From Geosporobacter subterraneus DSM 17957 (GTDB lineage Bacteria; Bacillota; Clostridia; Peptostreptococcales; Thermotaleaceae): a stretch of DNA of 64,000 nucleotides. The stretch covers positions 25,026 to 89,025 of the forward strand of contig NZ_FQZV01000013.1 in assembly GCF_900142145.1 (NCBI RefSeq), written 5' to 3'. Each line of letters starts with the position of its first letter. The stretch's first letter is position 1. The notes beneath the pieces were generated by a model. The model was not told the DNA's origin and ran no database searches. It worked only from the letters and a program-made list of their open reading frames with translations. A program made the position numbers and the translations under genes. Positions 1 through 9,554 of this stretch are shown one piece after another.

Positions 1-1428
1 AGCAGTTTCCTCAGTAATGGGCCCGATAACAGCTATTTTTTTTGTACTCAGCATCCCTATGTTTTCTTCCCCAAGGATTTGGATAAAATTTCGAACTGTA
101 GAAGAACTGGTAAAGGTGATTACATCGATGTCCTCATTTTTCAGAAATTCCAGCAATAGACCTCTATTTTGCTCCGGAATCACGGTTCTGTAAACATGTA
201 CGTTATCAACCTTTGCCCCTAATCTTTCTAACTCTGTAATGAGCAATTCTCTGGCGATATCTGCCCTTGGCAGCAGTACCTGATCTCCTGCTTTTATTTT
301 TTCAGCCAATCCTTCAATAATGCCCTCTGCCCTATACTCCTCCGGTATATATTCAATAGCAAAACCCATATCCTCCAGTACCTTCGCCGTAGCCGGCCCA
401 ATGGCACAAAGTTTTGCTCCATGTAATAAACGAATATCAAAACGAAGCTTCTTCATCCGGTCGAAGAAGGCCTGCACCCCATTTACACTGGTAAATACAA
501 TCCATTGATATTTTTTTATTTCCCCGATAGCCTTATCTATTTCATCGTAATGGTCGGGTCTTTCAATCTTAATGGTAGGAAATTCTATAGCTTCTCCGCC
601 TAAGGCTTCTATTCGTTTGGAAAGGGAGCTGGCTTGGTCTCTCGTTCTCGTTACAAGGACCCGCTTTCCAAATAAGGGTTTATTCTCAAACCACTGAAGC
701 ATAGGGGAAAGAGAAACTACTTCACCTACAATAATGATAGATGGATTGCTGATCTCATTGGCCAATACCTTTTCCTCAATATTCCCTAGAGTACCTGCCA
801 CCATTCTCTGATGCTGGGTTGTTCCATGCATAATTACAGCCACAGGTCTATTTTCATCCTGCCCAAAACCAATGAGATTTTTGCAGATTTTCCCTAAATT
901 GTTTACTCCCATTAGGAAGATTAGAGTACCTTCAACCTTTGCCAACGCCTCATAATCAATAACATTCTCATCCTTTGTCGGGTCTTCGTGACCCGTAATC
1001 ACATGAAAGGAAGAACTTACATTTCTATGGGTTACAGGAATCCCTGCATAGGCTGGCACAGCAATAGCCGAAGTAACTCCAGGAACTACTTCAAATTCTA
1101 TTTGATTTTTAATCAGTTCTAGGATTTCCTCGCCGCCTCTGCCAAAAACAAAGGGATCTCCACCCTTTAATCTAGCTACAGTTTTTCCCTCTAAAGCTTT
1201 TTGTACCAGCAGTTGATTAATTTCCTCCTGACTGTACGCATGATTTGTTGGAGCTTTTCCAACAAAAATTCGTTCCGCGTCTTCCCTTGCAAAGCAAAGT
1301 AATTTTTCGCTGGCTAACCGGTCATATAGTATAACATCTGATTCTTGAATACACTCTAGTCCCTTTACAGTAATAAGCTTATAATCTCCAGGCCCTGCAC
1401 CAATAAGAAAAACCTTTCCCCTTGCCAT
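1..1428 (-). CDS. cobA-hemD: Uroporphyrinogen-III C-methyltransferase / uroporphyrinogen-III synthase fusion (3' end off window)
   Basis: I translated about 476 codons from the ATG at 1428; the frame is still open at base 1. The N-terminal half is a SAM-dependent uroporphyrinogen-III methyltransferase with GAGPGD near residue 10 and the GGDPFVFGRGGEE motif near residue 90. It makes precorrin-2. From about residue 250 the sequence is HemD-like (KRVLVTRTRDQASSL), which closes hydroxymethylbilane to uroporphyrinogen III. The fusion is common in clostridia. The start lies 1 bp from the hemC stop, so the two are surely co-transcribed. The few last HemD residues are outside the window. This gene sits at the bottom of the riboswitch-led operon. 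Confidence 0.95.
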   Translation of the reverse strand, partial: MARGKVFLIGAGPGDYKLITVKGLECIQESDVILYDRLASEKLLCFAREDAERIFVGKAPTNHAYSQEEINQLLVQKALEGKTVARLKGGDPFVFGRGGEEILELIKNQIEFEVVPGVTSAIAVPAYAGIPVTHRNVSSSFHVITGHEDPTKDENVIDYEALAKVEGTLIFLMGVNNLGKICKNLIGFGQDENRPVAVIMHGTTQHQRMVAGTLGNIEEKVLANEISNPSIIIVGEVVSLSPMLQWFENKPLFGKRVLVTRTRDQASSLSKRIEALGGEAIEFPTIKIERPDHYDEIDKAIGEIKKYQWIVFTSVNGVQAFFDRMKKLRFDIRLLHGAKLCAIGPATAKVLEDMGFAIEYIPEEYRAEGIIEGLAEKIKAGDQVLLPRADIARELLITELERLGAKVDNVHVYRTVIPEQNRGLLLEFLKNEDIDVITFTSSSTVRNFIQILGEENIGMLSTKKIAVIGPITEETA

Positions 1429-1429
1429 G

Positions 1430-2362
1430 CTATTCACCTACCTCTATATTCTTCAGTATTTTTTCAGCACCGTTAACCATACTTTCTTTTGCTGCCCTGC
1501 TGCCTAATTCCCAGTATTCATGCTCCGGGCTGTCTAAGCTTAACCGGATTACCTCGTTGCCTGCTGGGGATGCTACCACCGTTTCCATATGGAGCATACC
1601 TTCTATAGATTGGGCATAAGCTCCAATGGGTACATGACATCCCCCCTTCAGTGCAGCCATAAAGCTTCTCTCGGCCTTTACAGCGGTTTCCACCCGCGGA
1701 TTATTTAGTACCTGAACGACTTCTGCAATAAAGACGTCATTCTGGCGTATTTGTATACCAAGGGCACCCTGGCCTACCGCCGGAGTACATATTTCCGTGG
1801 AAATATACTCTGTAATCTGGTTCTCCCAGCCCATTCTGAGCACTCCTGCTGCAGCTAAAATAACTCCATCTAACTGAAGACCCTCTATTTTTCCAATTCT
1901 AGTGGCGATATTTCCGCGAATAGGCTCAATCTTCAAGTCGGGGCGATAAGCCAGCAATTGTGCCGCTCTTCGCAAACTGCTGGTTCCAATTCTAGCCCCC
2001 TTAGGTAAATCCTTTAGCGCTGCTCCATTTTTACTAATCAATACATCCCGCACATCTTCCCGATCAGATATGGCGCCAATCGTCAATTCCGGTGTCATTT
2101 CCGTAGGAACATCCTTCATACTATGTACAGCCATATCAATCTCATTTTGCAGTAAAGCTGTTTCGATTTCCTTTACAAAAAGTCCCTTTCCACCAATTTT
2201 ATCCAGGGTCTTATCTAATATTTTATCCCCAATTGTCTTTATTTTTACTACTTCAAAGGTAATATGAGGAAAATTTTCTTTTAATCGGTCAATTACCCAA
2301 TAGGTCTGAGTCAATGCTAATTCACTGGCTCTGGAGCCTACAATCACTTTCTTTCTATCCAT
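1430..2362 (-). CDS. hemC: Hydroxymethylbilane synthase (porphobilinogen deaminase)
   Basis: The enzyme polymerises four porphobilinogens into hydroxymethylbilane in the cytoplasm. The N-terminus KVIVGSRASELALTQ and the KGGCHVPIGAYA segment, which carries the cysteine that holds the dipyrromethane cofactor, are diagnostic. I place the start at the ATG at 2362 (MDRKKVIVGSR) because AAAGGTGA lies at good spacing before it; a GTG at 2371 is in frame but has no usable ribosome site. The protein is 310 residues, normal for HemC. It lies between the precorrin-2 dehydrogenase gene and cobA-hemD, so the uro'gen III steps are contiguous. Confidence 0.96.
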   Translation of the reverse strand: MDRKKVIVGSRASELALTQTYWVIDRLKENFPHITFEVVKIKTIGDKILDKTLDKIGGKGLFVKEIETALLQNEIDMAVHSMKDVPTEMTPELTIGAISDREDVRDVLISKNGAALKDLPKGARIGTSSLRRAAQLLAYRPDLKIEPIRGNIATRIGKIEGLQLDGVILAAAGVLRMGWENQITEYISTEICTPAVGQGALGIQIRQNDVFIAEVVQVLNNPRVETAVKAERSFMAALKGGCHVPIGAYAQSIEGMLHMETVVASPAGNEVIRLSLDSPEHEYWELGSRAAKESMVNGAEKILKNIEVGE

Positions 2363-2399
2363 ATATTTCACCTTTTCCCTATATGATCACGGCTTGCAT

Positions 2400-3038
2400 T
2401 TAGCGCATCCTTTTGTAGATCTCCTCAATCTTCTCTCTTAAACTCTTGGATTCTCCCTCTGAATGCTGCTGCAATATATCACTATATACTACAGCTTCGA
2501 AAATTTGTCTTCTTTTCTCGATATCCTCTATTTCGTTTAAAACTCTTTCCCTCAATTCTCCTAATAGATCAACAAACTCCTCGTATTCTTGTCCATACCT
2601 TTTTTCTAATTCTTCACGAATGCGACGGGATAACATGGGACTTTTCCCATTGGTAGATACCATAACTGATAAATCGCCACGCTGTATAGAAGCAGGAACA
2701 ATAAAGTCACATAAGTGAGGTGAATCTACGATATTGATAGGAACCCCTCTCTGCCGGGCTTCCTGATAACATAGGCGGTTTACATCCGAATCATTGGTTG
2801 CCACATATACTAAGCAGCTGTTATCCAGATCTCCCCATTGATATGGGCGGGATACCCAAAGAATCTGTTTATCTTCAGCAAGCTTTGCCAGTATACTGGT
2901 CAGTCTCGGACCTACGATCCTGACCTTCGCTTTATATTCCAGTAAGGATATGGCTTTTCTTTCTGCCACTTTTCCACCGCCAATAATGGTACAGCATTTA
3001 TCTTCCAGATCAATCATGATTGGATAGTATTTTTTCAT
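2400..3038 (-). CDS. Precorrin-2 dehydrogenase (SirC/Met8-like, siroheme branch)
   Basis: This is an NAD-dependent oxidation of precorrin-2 to sirohydrochlorin, the metal-free substrate for CbiX in the cobalt-early route. The glycine-rich NAD site GGGKVAERK is near residues 20-28, followed by the typical CysG N-terminal pattern (ATNDSDVN, VSTNGKSPMLSRRIREELE). At 212 residues it is the single-function form without the methyltransferase. The start is the ATG at 3038, preceded by AAGGTGAG; a GTG at 3047 is less likely. The gene overlaps the end of cbiJ by 29 bp. It may also supply siroheme. Confidence 0.92.
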   Translation of the reverse strand: MKKYYPIMIDLEDKCCTIIGGGKVAERKAISLLEYKAKVRIVGPRLTSILAKLAEDKQILWVSRPYQWGDLDNSCLVYVATNDSDVNRLCYQEARQRGVPINIVDSPHLCDFIVPASIQRGDLSVMVSTNGKSPMLSRRIREELEKRYGQEYEEFVDLLGELRERVLNEIEDIEKRRQIFEAVVYSDILQQHSEGESKSLREKIEEIYKRMR

Positions 3039-3795
3039 AAATTTCACTCACCTTACAAACCAAATCTTCCTTATTTTCAAATAGGTTATGATAATTAACC
3101 CTTGGTCGTCTCACCATAACAACCTCGCATTCGCAGGCACTGGCAGCAGCTAGCTTATCTAGTGTTCCCCCTAAGTCTCCGCTATCTTTTGTGACAAGGA
3201 TGCTAATGTTAAACATTTTTATGATTTCCATATTCATGTTTTTAGAAAAAGGGCCCTGCATGGCAACGATATTTCCTGGTTTTATGCCCAAAGTCTCACA
3301 TTTTTTCAAAACCTCTGCCGTGGGCAGCACTCTTGGATAAAGTCTTTGAACCGGTATCCTGCTTGTAAAAACCTCTAGGGATTTGCTGCCCGTTGTCAGC
3401 AGGACGTTTCCTTCAACAGCTGCAAGATAATCTGCTGCTGCCTCCATATGTTCTACCGTTATCAGGATATCTTCGTAGGCGTCGTAAGCGCTTTCATTTC
3501 TTTGGTAGCGTAAATAGGGGATTTTTCTATTTTGACAGGCAATCATAGCATTCTGGGATACATCTACTGCATAGGGATGGGTTGCATCAACCACCAGTTG
3601 AATTTGCTTTTCTATAATAATCGTCTCCATGTCCTGGGCGGACATTCTTTTCGTAAGAACATCACATCCCTCATAGGCCTCAAGGAGACTTCCACCATAT
3701 TCTGTAGCCGTGGTTACCAGAAGCGGATATTTTTTTTCTGATATCTGTACAACAATTTCTCGGGCATCCTTTGTGCCGCCGAGGATCATGATCAT
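3010..3795 (-). CDS. cbiJ: Cobalt-precorrin-6A reductase
   Basis: CbiJ/CobK reduces (cobalt-)precorrin-6A with NAD(P)H. The start MIMILGGTKDAREIV is the expected nucleotide-binding N-terminus, and VVDATHPYAVDVSQNA near residues 68-83 and LVTKDSGDLGG near residue 200 are strong family marks. Length 261 is typical. Its start overlaps the cbiH stop, giving tight coupling within the operon. Confidence 0.94.
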   Translation of the reverse strand: MIMILGGTKDAREIVVQISEKKYPLLVTTATEYGGSLLEAYEGCDVLTKRMSAQDMETIIIEKQIQLVVDATHPYAVDVSQNAMIACQNRKIPYLRYQRNESAYDAYEDILITVEHMEAAADYLAAVEGNVLLTTGSKSLEVFTSRIPVQRLYPRVLPTAEVLKKCETLGIKPGNIVAMQGPFSKNMNMEIIKMFNISILVTKDSGDLGGTLDKLAAASACECEVVMVRRPRVNYHNLFENKEDLVCKVSEIYEKILSNHD

Positions 3796-4532
3796 AGCTT
3801 ATAGCCCCTTGGTGTAATCATTTTTCCATCCTTAACATAGGTATTGCTGTTTCCGATAATCACAACGGTCAGCATATCGATTTCATGCTGAAGCATATGT
3901 TCTAAATCAGTAATTACAATTTCTTCGTCGGCACGTTTTGCATTTTTTACAATTCCTACAGGTGTAGTCTTCGCCTTATATTTCAGGAATATCTCCCGGG
4001 CTTCTTCGATTTGATGTACCCGCCCCATACTCTTAGGATTATACAGTGCTGCAATAAAATCTCCGATAGCAGCACATTCCAGCCGCTTTCGGATCAGTTC
4101 CCAGTCCGTTAATAAATCACTAAGGGAGATCACCGTAAAGTCATGCATCATCGGTGCCCCGAGGGCAGCTGAAGCGGCACTGGCCGCTGTGATTCCGGGC
4201 ACAACTTCGATTTCTACGTCGCTTTCTCTTTCATATTTTACCTCAAGCATGATGCCTGCCATTCCGTAGACTCCGGCATCACCACTGCTGATAATGGCAA
4301 CCTGATGGCCTTCCATGGCTTTATCCAGAGTTAAATTACATCGTTCCACTTCCTTTTTCATGCCGGAGTCAATGACTTCTTTTCCCTCAATCAAGTCACG
4401 AATCAAATTGATATAGGTTTTATATCCAATAATCACATCCGCACTTTGTATGGCTTCTATAGCACGAACACTCATATGCTCACGATTACCCGGTCCAATG
4501 CCCACCACATATATTTTACCATTTGTATTCAT
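3792..4532 (-). CDS. cbiH: Cobalt-precorrin-3B C17-methyltransferase
   Basis: CbiH/CobJ methylates C17 and drives ring contraction of the corrin macrocycle. The protein begins IYVVGIGPGNREHMS and has the SAM-fold ISSGDAGVYGMAG loop and the GAPMMHDFTVISLSDLLT segment typical of CbiH. The frame is open further upstream to 4610, but the ATG at 4532 has an AGGGGG ribosome site and gives the usual N-terminus, so I use it (246 residues). It does not carry the extra C-terminal domain seen in some CbiH proteins. It lies just after hemA. Confidence 0.94.
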   Translation of the reverse strand: MNTNGKIYVVGIGPGNREHMSVRAIEAIQSADVIIGYKTYINLIRDLIEGKEVIDSGMKKEVERCNLTLDKAMEGHQVAIISSGDAGVYGMAGIMLEVKYERESDVEIEVVPGITAASAASAALGAPMMHDFTVISLSDLLTDWELIRKRLECAAIGDFIAALYNPKSMGRVHQIEEAREIFLKYKAKTTPVGIVKNAKRADEEIVITDLEHMLQHEIDMLTVVIIGNSNTYVKDGKMITPRGYKL

Positions 4533-4542
4533 TTTCTTCCCC

Positions 4543-5823
4543 CTATCTTCTTTTACAGCTGTAATCGTTGATACCAAATAGCTCGCTGGCAACCCTGGCG
4601 TAAAGTTCACCCTTTTGGTCCTCTCCAGCCCGCTTTAAGTTGAGTATTGGTTTTTTAATGATCTTTTTCACCAGGCTTCTCATTACAATTTCAATTAATT
4701 CCTTATCCTTATCACTGGCCTTCTCCAGTCTCTTGGTCAAACTCTCCAGTTCCTCGGTCAAAACAGACTCTCCAAAGGTTTTAAGTCCCTCAATAGCCGG
4801 GAAAACCGGTAAGCAGTGATACCAATTTTCAAATTTGATGCATTCCTCAATGATGATTTCTACTGCAACCTTTGCTGCCTCCATCCTGGATTCCATATTT
4901 TCCAATGAAACCTTCTTTAGTGCATCCAATTCATATAAGGACACACCTTTGAGAGAGTTGATCTCCGGATCAACATCCCTTGGTACTGCTATATCCACAA
5001 TACAAACTCTATTATCTTTAGCATAATATTTTTCAAACTCTTCCCTTTTTAGGACGTAATGAGGGGCACTGGTTGAAGTAATAATGATATCAATCTGTGG
5101 TATCATTTTGTATCGGTCATGAAAATCGATCACACCCACCTCAGGATAACGCTTAGATAAATCTATGGCATGACCCTTTGTTCGGTTGGTTACGTAAATC
5201 TCTTCTACACCCTTGGCCATAAGGTTTTCTATAGCAATCCTGCTCATCTTTCCTACGCCGATCACCAGTACTTTCTTATGACTCAAATCCTCAAAGATTT
5301 GTTCGATAAACTTAACTGCAATAGAACTTATAGAAAGGGAATGTTCCGAGATAGCCGTTTCCCGTTTGATTCTTTTTGCTGTTGTAACCGCTTCTCTGTA
5401 GAGCTTATTTAAAATCGCCCCTGTGCTGCCCCGTTCATGAGCAAAGCCGTGGGCATCCCGTACTTGACCCAGAATCTGGTCCTCCCCCAGCACCAAGGAT
5501 TCTAAACCTGCAGCTAAATAAAATACATGTTTTACTGCCTCATCAGATACATTTACAAAGAAGTATTCCTCCAGGGTGCCCTCTTCCAGCCCAAAAAAAC
5601 GATAATAAAAACTTTTCAAAGCTTGAACGCCTTTTTTTATATCTGTAACGACAGCAGTAATCTCACTCCGATTACAGGTAGATAATATGACGATTTCCCT
5701 AGCATAATGATTATTGTCCAATTGCCCATAGGCACGCTCTAAATCGCTTTTTAAAAAAGCAACCTTTTCTCGAATTTGTAGGGGTGTATTTTTATAATTA
5801 ATCCCTACAACAACGATTTCCAT
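4543..5823 (-). CDS. hemA: Glutamyl-tRNA reductase
   Basis: HemA reduces glutamyl-tRNA to glutamate-1-semialdehyde, the first committed step of tetrapyrrole synthesis by the C5 route. The catalytic cysteine lies in VILSTCNRSEI near residue 50; LGEDQILGQVRDA and the NAD-binding VIGVGKMSRIAIENL segment follow, with a C-terminal dimerisation helix region. The start is either the ATG at 5823 (MEIVVVGINYKNTP, family-like) or the in-frame GTG at 5835. It is embedded between cbiG and cbiH, so precursor supply is tied to the B12 riboswitch. Length of about 426 is normal. Confidence 0.95.
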   Translation of the reverse strand: MEIVVVGINYKNTPLQIREKVAFLKSDLERAYGQLDNNHYAREIVILSTCNRSEITAVVTDIKKGVQALKSFYYRFFGLEEGTLEEYFFVNVSDEAVKHVFYLAAGLESLVLGEDQILGQVRDAHGFAHERGSTGAILNKLYREAVTTAKRIKRETAISEHSLSISSIAVKFIEQIFEDLSHKKVLVIGVGKMSRIAIENLMAKGVEEIYVTNRTKGHAIDLSKRYPEVGVIDFHDRYKMIPQIDIIITSTSAPHYVLKREEFEKYYAKDNRVCIVDIAVPRDVDPEINSLKGVSLYELDALKKVSLENMESRMEAAKVAVEIIIEECIKFENWYHCLPVFPAIEGLKTFGESVLTEELESLTKRLEKASDKDKELIEIVMRSLVKKIIKKPILNLKRAGEDQKGELYARVASELFGINDYSCKRR

Positions 5824-6868
5824 ATACCTCTTCACCCTCTTTAACTACTGCTATAGTAATGCCTTTACAGGCTTTTTTCCCGATGACGACAGATCCTTTT
5901 TTGCTGCTGATCAATGCAGCCGGCTCACAAACGGCACCAACGCCAATGGTCTCTTTTACAAAGGAAGAAGCAGCAAATTGATCTTCTATCTTCGATATTT
6001 CTTCACGGCTCACGATACATAAGGGAACACCCAAAGCTTCTGCCGCTTCTATCATCCCGGACTCCTCTTTTTTTACATCCACCGTTGCCAGCTGCTTAAT
6101 ACTATTTATAGAAAGACCGGCTTGTTGAAATACCTCGGTAATAACTCCAAGAATTTCATCTTTCTCTTTTCCTTTTCTACAGCCTAAGCCTACAATCAGA
6201 TTCTTTGGCCTTAGTACCACCTTATCACAAGGTATCAGATGCTGAACCTCATTTTCTGTGATATAAATCAATCCCTTTATATTTACACCATGCATATCCT
6301 CTGCCTTCAGCAGGCTTACATTAGATGGCAGCGGCATTGTGATAGGAATACTTGATAAAATACCTACTTCTTCCCCGTTGACTATATGGGCTGTAATTTT
6401 TGTAGCTTCTTTAAAATCTTCTATTGTACAGTGATGCAGCATGGCCAAAGTATCAACGGCAATACGGTCATTTACATCGGAGGCAGTGGTAATCACCGGG
6501 GTTGCACCAAGAAAATCCGCAATTTCCCTGCTAAGGTTATTGGCTCCGCCAAGGTGACCCGATAGAAGGCTGATCGCAAAAGTTCCTTTTTCATCCATGA
6601 CAACCACTGCAGGATCTGTTTTTTTATCTCTTAGATAGGGTGCAATAGATCGCACCACAATTCCCGCAGCCATAATAAAAATAAGAGACGTATATTTGGA
6701 GAAAATCTCTCCTATGAATACGGTAAAATTACCCTCAATGGGCTTTTCTCTATTTCCATCCCTTAAAAATTTAGCGTGAACAAATAAATCCGATTGGGGA
6801 AAACCCTCTGCCAGCTTTCTTCCCAGCGCTGCCCCTCCTGCGGTCAGGGTAACAATGGCTGTTTTCAT
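5798..6868 (-). CDS. cbiG: Cobalt-precorrin-5A hydrolase
   Basis: CbiG opens the delta-lactone of cobalt-precorrin-5A and releases acetaldehyde, a step special to the anaerobic pathway. The N-domain has AAGIVVRSIAPYLRDKKTDPAV and the SLLSGHLGGAN segment; the C-domain has LIVGLGCRKG and ends with a GVGAVCEPAALI segment, all typical CbiG. It is 356 residues, full length. The start overlaps the cbiF stop by 4 bp and the end overlaps the hemA start, showing a continuous transcript. Confidence 0.95.
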   Translation of the reverse strand: MKTAIVTLTAGGAALGRKLAEGFPQSDLFVHAKFLRDGNREKPIEGNFTVFIGEIFSKYTSLIFIMAAGIVVRSIAPYLRDKKTDPAVVVMDEKGTFAISLLSGHLGGANNLSREIADFLGATPVITTASDVNDRIAVDTLAMLHHCTIEDFKEATKITAHIVNGEEVGILSSIPITMPLPSNVSLLKAEDMHGVNIKGLIYITENEVQHLIPCDKVVLRPKNLIVGLGCRKGKEKDEILGVITEVFQQAGLSINSIKQLATVDVKKEESGMIEAAEALGVPLCIVSREEISKIEDQFAASSFVKETIGVGAVCEPAALISSKKGSVVIGKKACKGITIAVVKEGEEVYGNRCCRD

Positions 6869-7617
6869 TCTTTCGCACTCCTAAATTCATGACTAAAATG
6901 CTTATCATAAAGCTTCGATTTTTCATAATTATTTCCTAAAAAATCACCAACTAGAATCTGAGCAGTCTTTCCAATATCTGCTTTCTTTACTTTTTCAGCA
7001 ATATCTTCCAAGGTTCCCAGGACAATCTTCTCATCCTCCCAGGTTGCCTTTTGAATCACGGCAATCGGTGTTGTCATTGGATAATGAGCAGCCAGGCGGC
7101 GAACCACTTCTTCAATCATATGTACCGACAGAAATATGCACATAGACGCTTTGTGCTGTGCAAGACTCTCTAGGCTCTCCTTCTCCGGCACTTCTGTTCG
7201 TCCTTCCATTCTCGTAAGAATAACCGTCTGGGTAACGCCCGGCAGCGTAAATTCTTTCTTAATCGCTGCTGCTGCACCTACAAAAGAGCTCACCCCTGGA
7301 ATTACTTCATAGGCTATCCCCTTCTCATCTAAAATATCCATTTGTTCACGAATTGCACCATAGATACTTGGATCTCCTGTATGTACCCTAGCCACAAGCT
7401 TACCTGCAGCTTCTCCGGCAGACAGCACTTCTATCACTTCTTCCAATGTCATGGATGCACTATTGTAAACCTCCGCGGTTTCTTTTCTGCAGTCAATAAT
7501 TCCTTTATTTACCAAAGACCCTGCATAAACGATAACATCTGCCTGTTTTACTATATTTTGTCCCTTAACGGTTATTAGCTCCGGATCTCCTGGTCCTGCC
7601 CCAATAAAATATATCAT
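6865..7617 (-). CDS. cbiF: Cobalt-precorrin-4 C11-methyltransferase
   Basis: CbiF/CobM transfers a methyl group from SAM to C11. The sequence starts MIYFIGAGPGDPELITVKG and contains VARVHTGDPSIYGAIREQM near residue 80 and the PGVSSFVGAAAA loop, which mark the CbiF subgroup. It has 250 residues. It overlaps its neighbours by 4 bp on both sides. Confidence 0.95.
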   Translation of the reverse strand: MIYFIGAGPGDPELITVKGQNIVKQADVIVYAGSLVNKGIIDCRKETAEVYNSASMTLEEVIEVLSAGEAAGKLVARVHTGDPSIYGAIREQMDILDEKGIAYEVIPGVSSFVGAAAAIKKEFTLPGVTQTVILTRMEGRTEVPEKESLESLAQHKASMCIFLSVHMIEEVVRRLAAHYPMTTPIAVIQKATWEDEKIVLGTLEDIAEKVKKADIGKTAQILVGDFLGNNYEKSKLYDKHFSHEFRSAKE

Positions 7618-8324
7618 TCCTTTGTCCCCCTCTTCTTCGCTATGATCATGGATAAATAATCTATTTTTTGACCTGTCATTTTCTTCAAATCCCAGGTTAT
7701 ACTTTCATCTGCATGGCCACATTTTGAAATCATCACTGTGTTTTGAAGCAATTGGTGCTTATCCAATTTCTCTACGGTATCTTCAAAGCCTCTGGAAGGT
7801 TTCATTAAAATAACATTGTCCCCATAGGTTAAGAGTTCATCCATATGATCACATTTGTATGCAGCGGGAATAATGGCAATGGTTTCTTCCCCTTCTGATA
7901 AAGGTATTCCCAACCGGCTGGCAGCAGCGCAAAAGGAAGGTATTCCCGGTACAGTTTCCACTTCTATTCCCTGGGCTTTTATCCGCCGCATTACATATAT
8001 ATAGGTACTGTAAATCATTGGATCTCCCAGAGTAATAAAGGCAACATCTTTTCCTTGCTTTAAAAATAACATGATCTCTTCCATGTTTTGATTCCAAGTG
8101 CTGTCTAAAGCATCTGCATCATAGGTCATAGGGAAAACCTGAAACTTCACCTTATCCTGCTGCTCCACATGCTCTTTAATAATCTTGTATGCCACACTTC
8201 CTTTGCCACTGATCGTTTCCGGTGCGATGATAATATCCGCTTTATTTAGAACCTTTACTGCCTTTACAGTGACTAATTCAGGGTCACCTGGCCCTACACC
8301 TAAACCATAGAATTTTCCATTCAT
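7614..8324 (-). CDS. cbiL: Cobalt-precorrin-2 C20-methyltransferase
   Basis: CbiL/CobI adds a methyl group at C20 of cobalt-sirohydrochlorin. N-terminal FYGLGVGPGDPELVTVKAV, the FITLGDPMIYSTYIYVM segment near residue 95 and the VPGIPSFCAAASRLG loop are characteristic. A clear AGGAGG ribosome site precedes the ATG at 8324. The protein is 236 residues, and the gene overlaps cbiF and cbiT by 4 bp each. Confidence 0.95.
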   Translation of the reverse strand: MNGKFYGLGVGPGDPELVTVKAVKVLNKADIIIAPETISGKGSVAYKIIKEHVEQQDKVKFQVFPMTYDADALDSTWNQNMEEIMLFLKQGKDVAFITLGDPMIYSTYIYVMRRIKAQGIEVETVPGIPSFCAAASRLGIPLSEGEETIAIIPAAYKCDHMDELLTYGDNVILMKPSRGFEDTVEKLDKHQLLQNTVMISKCGHADESITWDLKKMTGQKIDYLSMIIAKKRGTKE

Positions 8325-8941
8325 CTTTCTTCCTCCTGTTCCGACGACTGCCCCTTGGTGCCAGATATAACATAGATTGGGTTTAAGGCCTCCATCAACG
8401 TATATTTACCCAACTGCTTTCCTCTTGCAGTTTGTAGGGAAATTACTTCAATATCCTGATAACCGCATTCCTTCATATATTGTGTAGCTTCATAGAGTGT
8501 TTCTATGGTCACCGCATTCACCACCACAATCCCCATATCCGGCAGCTTCTGATAGCATAACGCTAATATTTCCTCTAATTCTCCACCGCTGCCCCCCACA
8601 ATAGCACGATCAAAGAAATCGATTGTATGGAGTAATGCTGCACCATTGCCATGCAGAATATCCAATTCCACCTGAAAACGCTGCTGATTCTGCCGGATGA
8701 GCTGAATCCCTTCCTCATTTCTCTCGATAGCAACCACTTTCCCGAGTCTGCATATGTGAGCAGCTTCAATGGCAATAGAGCCGGTTCCCGCACCTATATC
8801 TACTACTATGGAATCCTCCTGCAGCCTTAACTTGGAAATGGTTACCGCCCGCACTTCTTCCTTCGTCATAGGCACTTTTCCCCGTATAAAATATTGATCC
8901 GGAATACCTGGGGTTTTATATTTCCACACGATCTTCTCCAT
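8321..8941 (-). CDS. cbiT: Cobalt-precorrin-6B C15-methyltransferase (decarboxylating)
   Basis: CbiT methylates C15 and decarboxylates the C12 acetate. It is a Rossmann-type methyltransferase, unlike the other Cbi methylases: GIPDQYFIRGKVPMTKEEVRA at the N-terminus and VVDIGAGTGSIAIEAA (motif I, near residue 50) are clear. GGSGGELEEIL near residue 117 fits the family. The start overlaps the cbiE end by 26 bp; CbiE and CbiT together equal the fused CobL of aerobic organisms. Confidence 0.94.
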   Translation of the reverse strand: MEKIVWKYKTPGIPDQYFIRGKVPMTKEEVRAVTISKLRLQEDSIVVDIGAGTGSIAIEAAHICRLGKVVAIERNEEGIQLIRQNQQRFQVELDILHGNGAALLHTIDFFDRAIVGGSGGELEEILALCYQKLPDMGIVVVNAVTIETLYEATQYMKECGYQDIEVISLQTARGKQLGKYTLMEALNPIYVISGTKGQSSEQEEER

Positions 8942-9554
8942 CTTTTATCACCACCACTGACATATTCAAATCCTGCAGTTCTAAAACCTGCCTTGGCTTT
9001 CCCTCAAAAATCATTTCATTTTCATAGGATAAATTTGATCCTACCACCATGGTTTTATCTGCAAGGCCATGTTCGATCAGCATACTGGCAATCCTCTTTG
9101 GAGAGTTTATGGGGTCAGTCAATAAGATAACTTTTTCATAGTTTTTTACTGTTTCTATCATATCAAAGCTTCGTCCATGAAGGCTCCCAACAAAAGCATC
9201 CTGCCAAGGCTCACCGATTCGCGCCATTAAATATTGAAAGGAGCTGATTCCTGGTATTACAACCATTTCCGAAGACGTAAAATGCTGTTTTAAGCTCTTC
9301 AGCATGCTGTAAAAGCCTGTATCTCCAGATAACAAAAATGCAATCTTCTTCTCTTTGCGCTGTTCTTTCGCGTAGGCGATTATGCTCTCCAAATCAGCAC
9401 CAATATAAACCTTTTCTTTATTCAAGGATTCAAAATACTGAAGGTTTCTTCTGCCTCCGATCAAAACATCACTATCAAGAATTTTCTCAGTAGTAATCGG
9501 CAGAACATATTCCAGGCTTCCAGGACCCATTCCTAATACATAGATTTTATGCAT
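8916..9554 (-). CDS. cbiE: Cobalt-precorrin-7 C5-methyltransferase
   Basis: CbiE adds the C5 methyl group in the late corrin ring steps. It has the precorrin methylase fold: IYVLGMGPGSLEYVLP at the start, a DVLIGGRRNLQYF segment, LLSGDTGFYSMLKSL near residue 75 and a PGISSFQYLMARIG loop. It is 212 residues and overlaps the end of cbiD by 8 bp and cbiT by 26 bp. Confidence 0.94.
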   Translation of the reverse strand: MHKIYVLGMGPGSLEYVLPITTEKILDSDVLIGGRRNLQYFESLNKEKVYIGADLESIIAYAKEQRKEKKIAFLLSGDTGFYSMLKSLKQHFTSSEMVVIPGISSFQYLMARIGEPWQDAFVGSLHGRSFDMIETVKNYEKVILLTDPINSPKRIASMLIEHGLADKTMVVGSNLSYENEMIFEGKPRQVLELQDLNMSVVVIKDGEDRVEI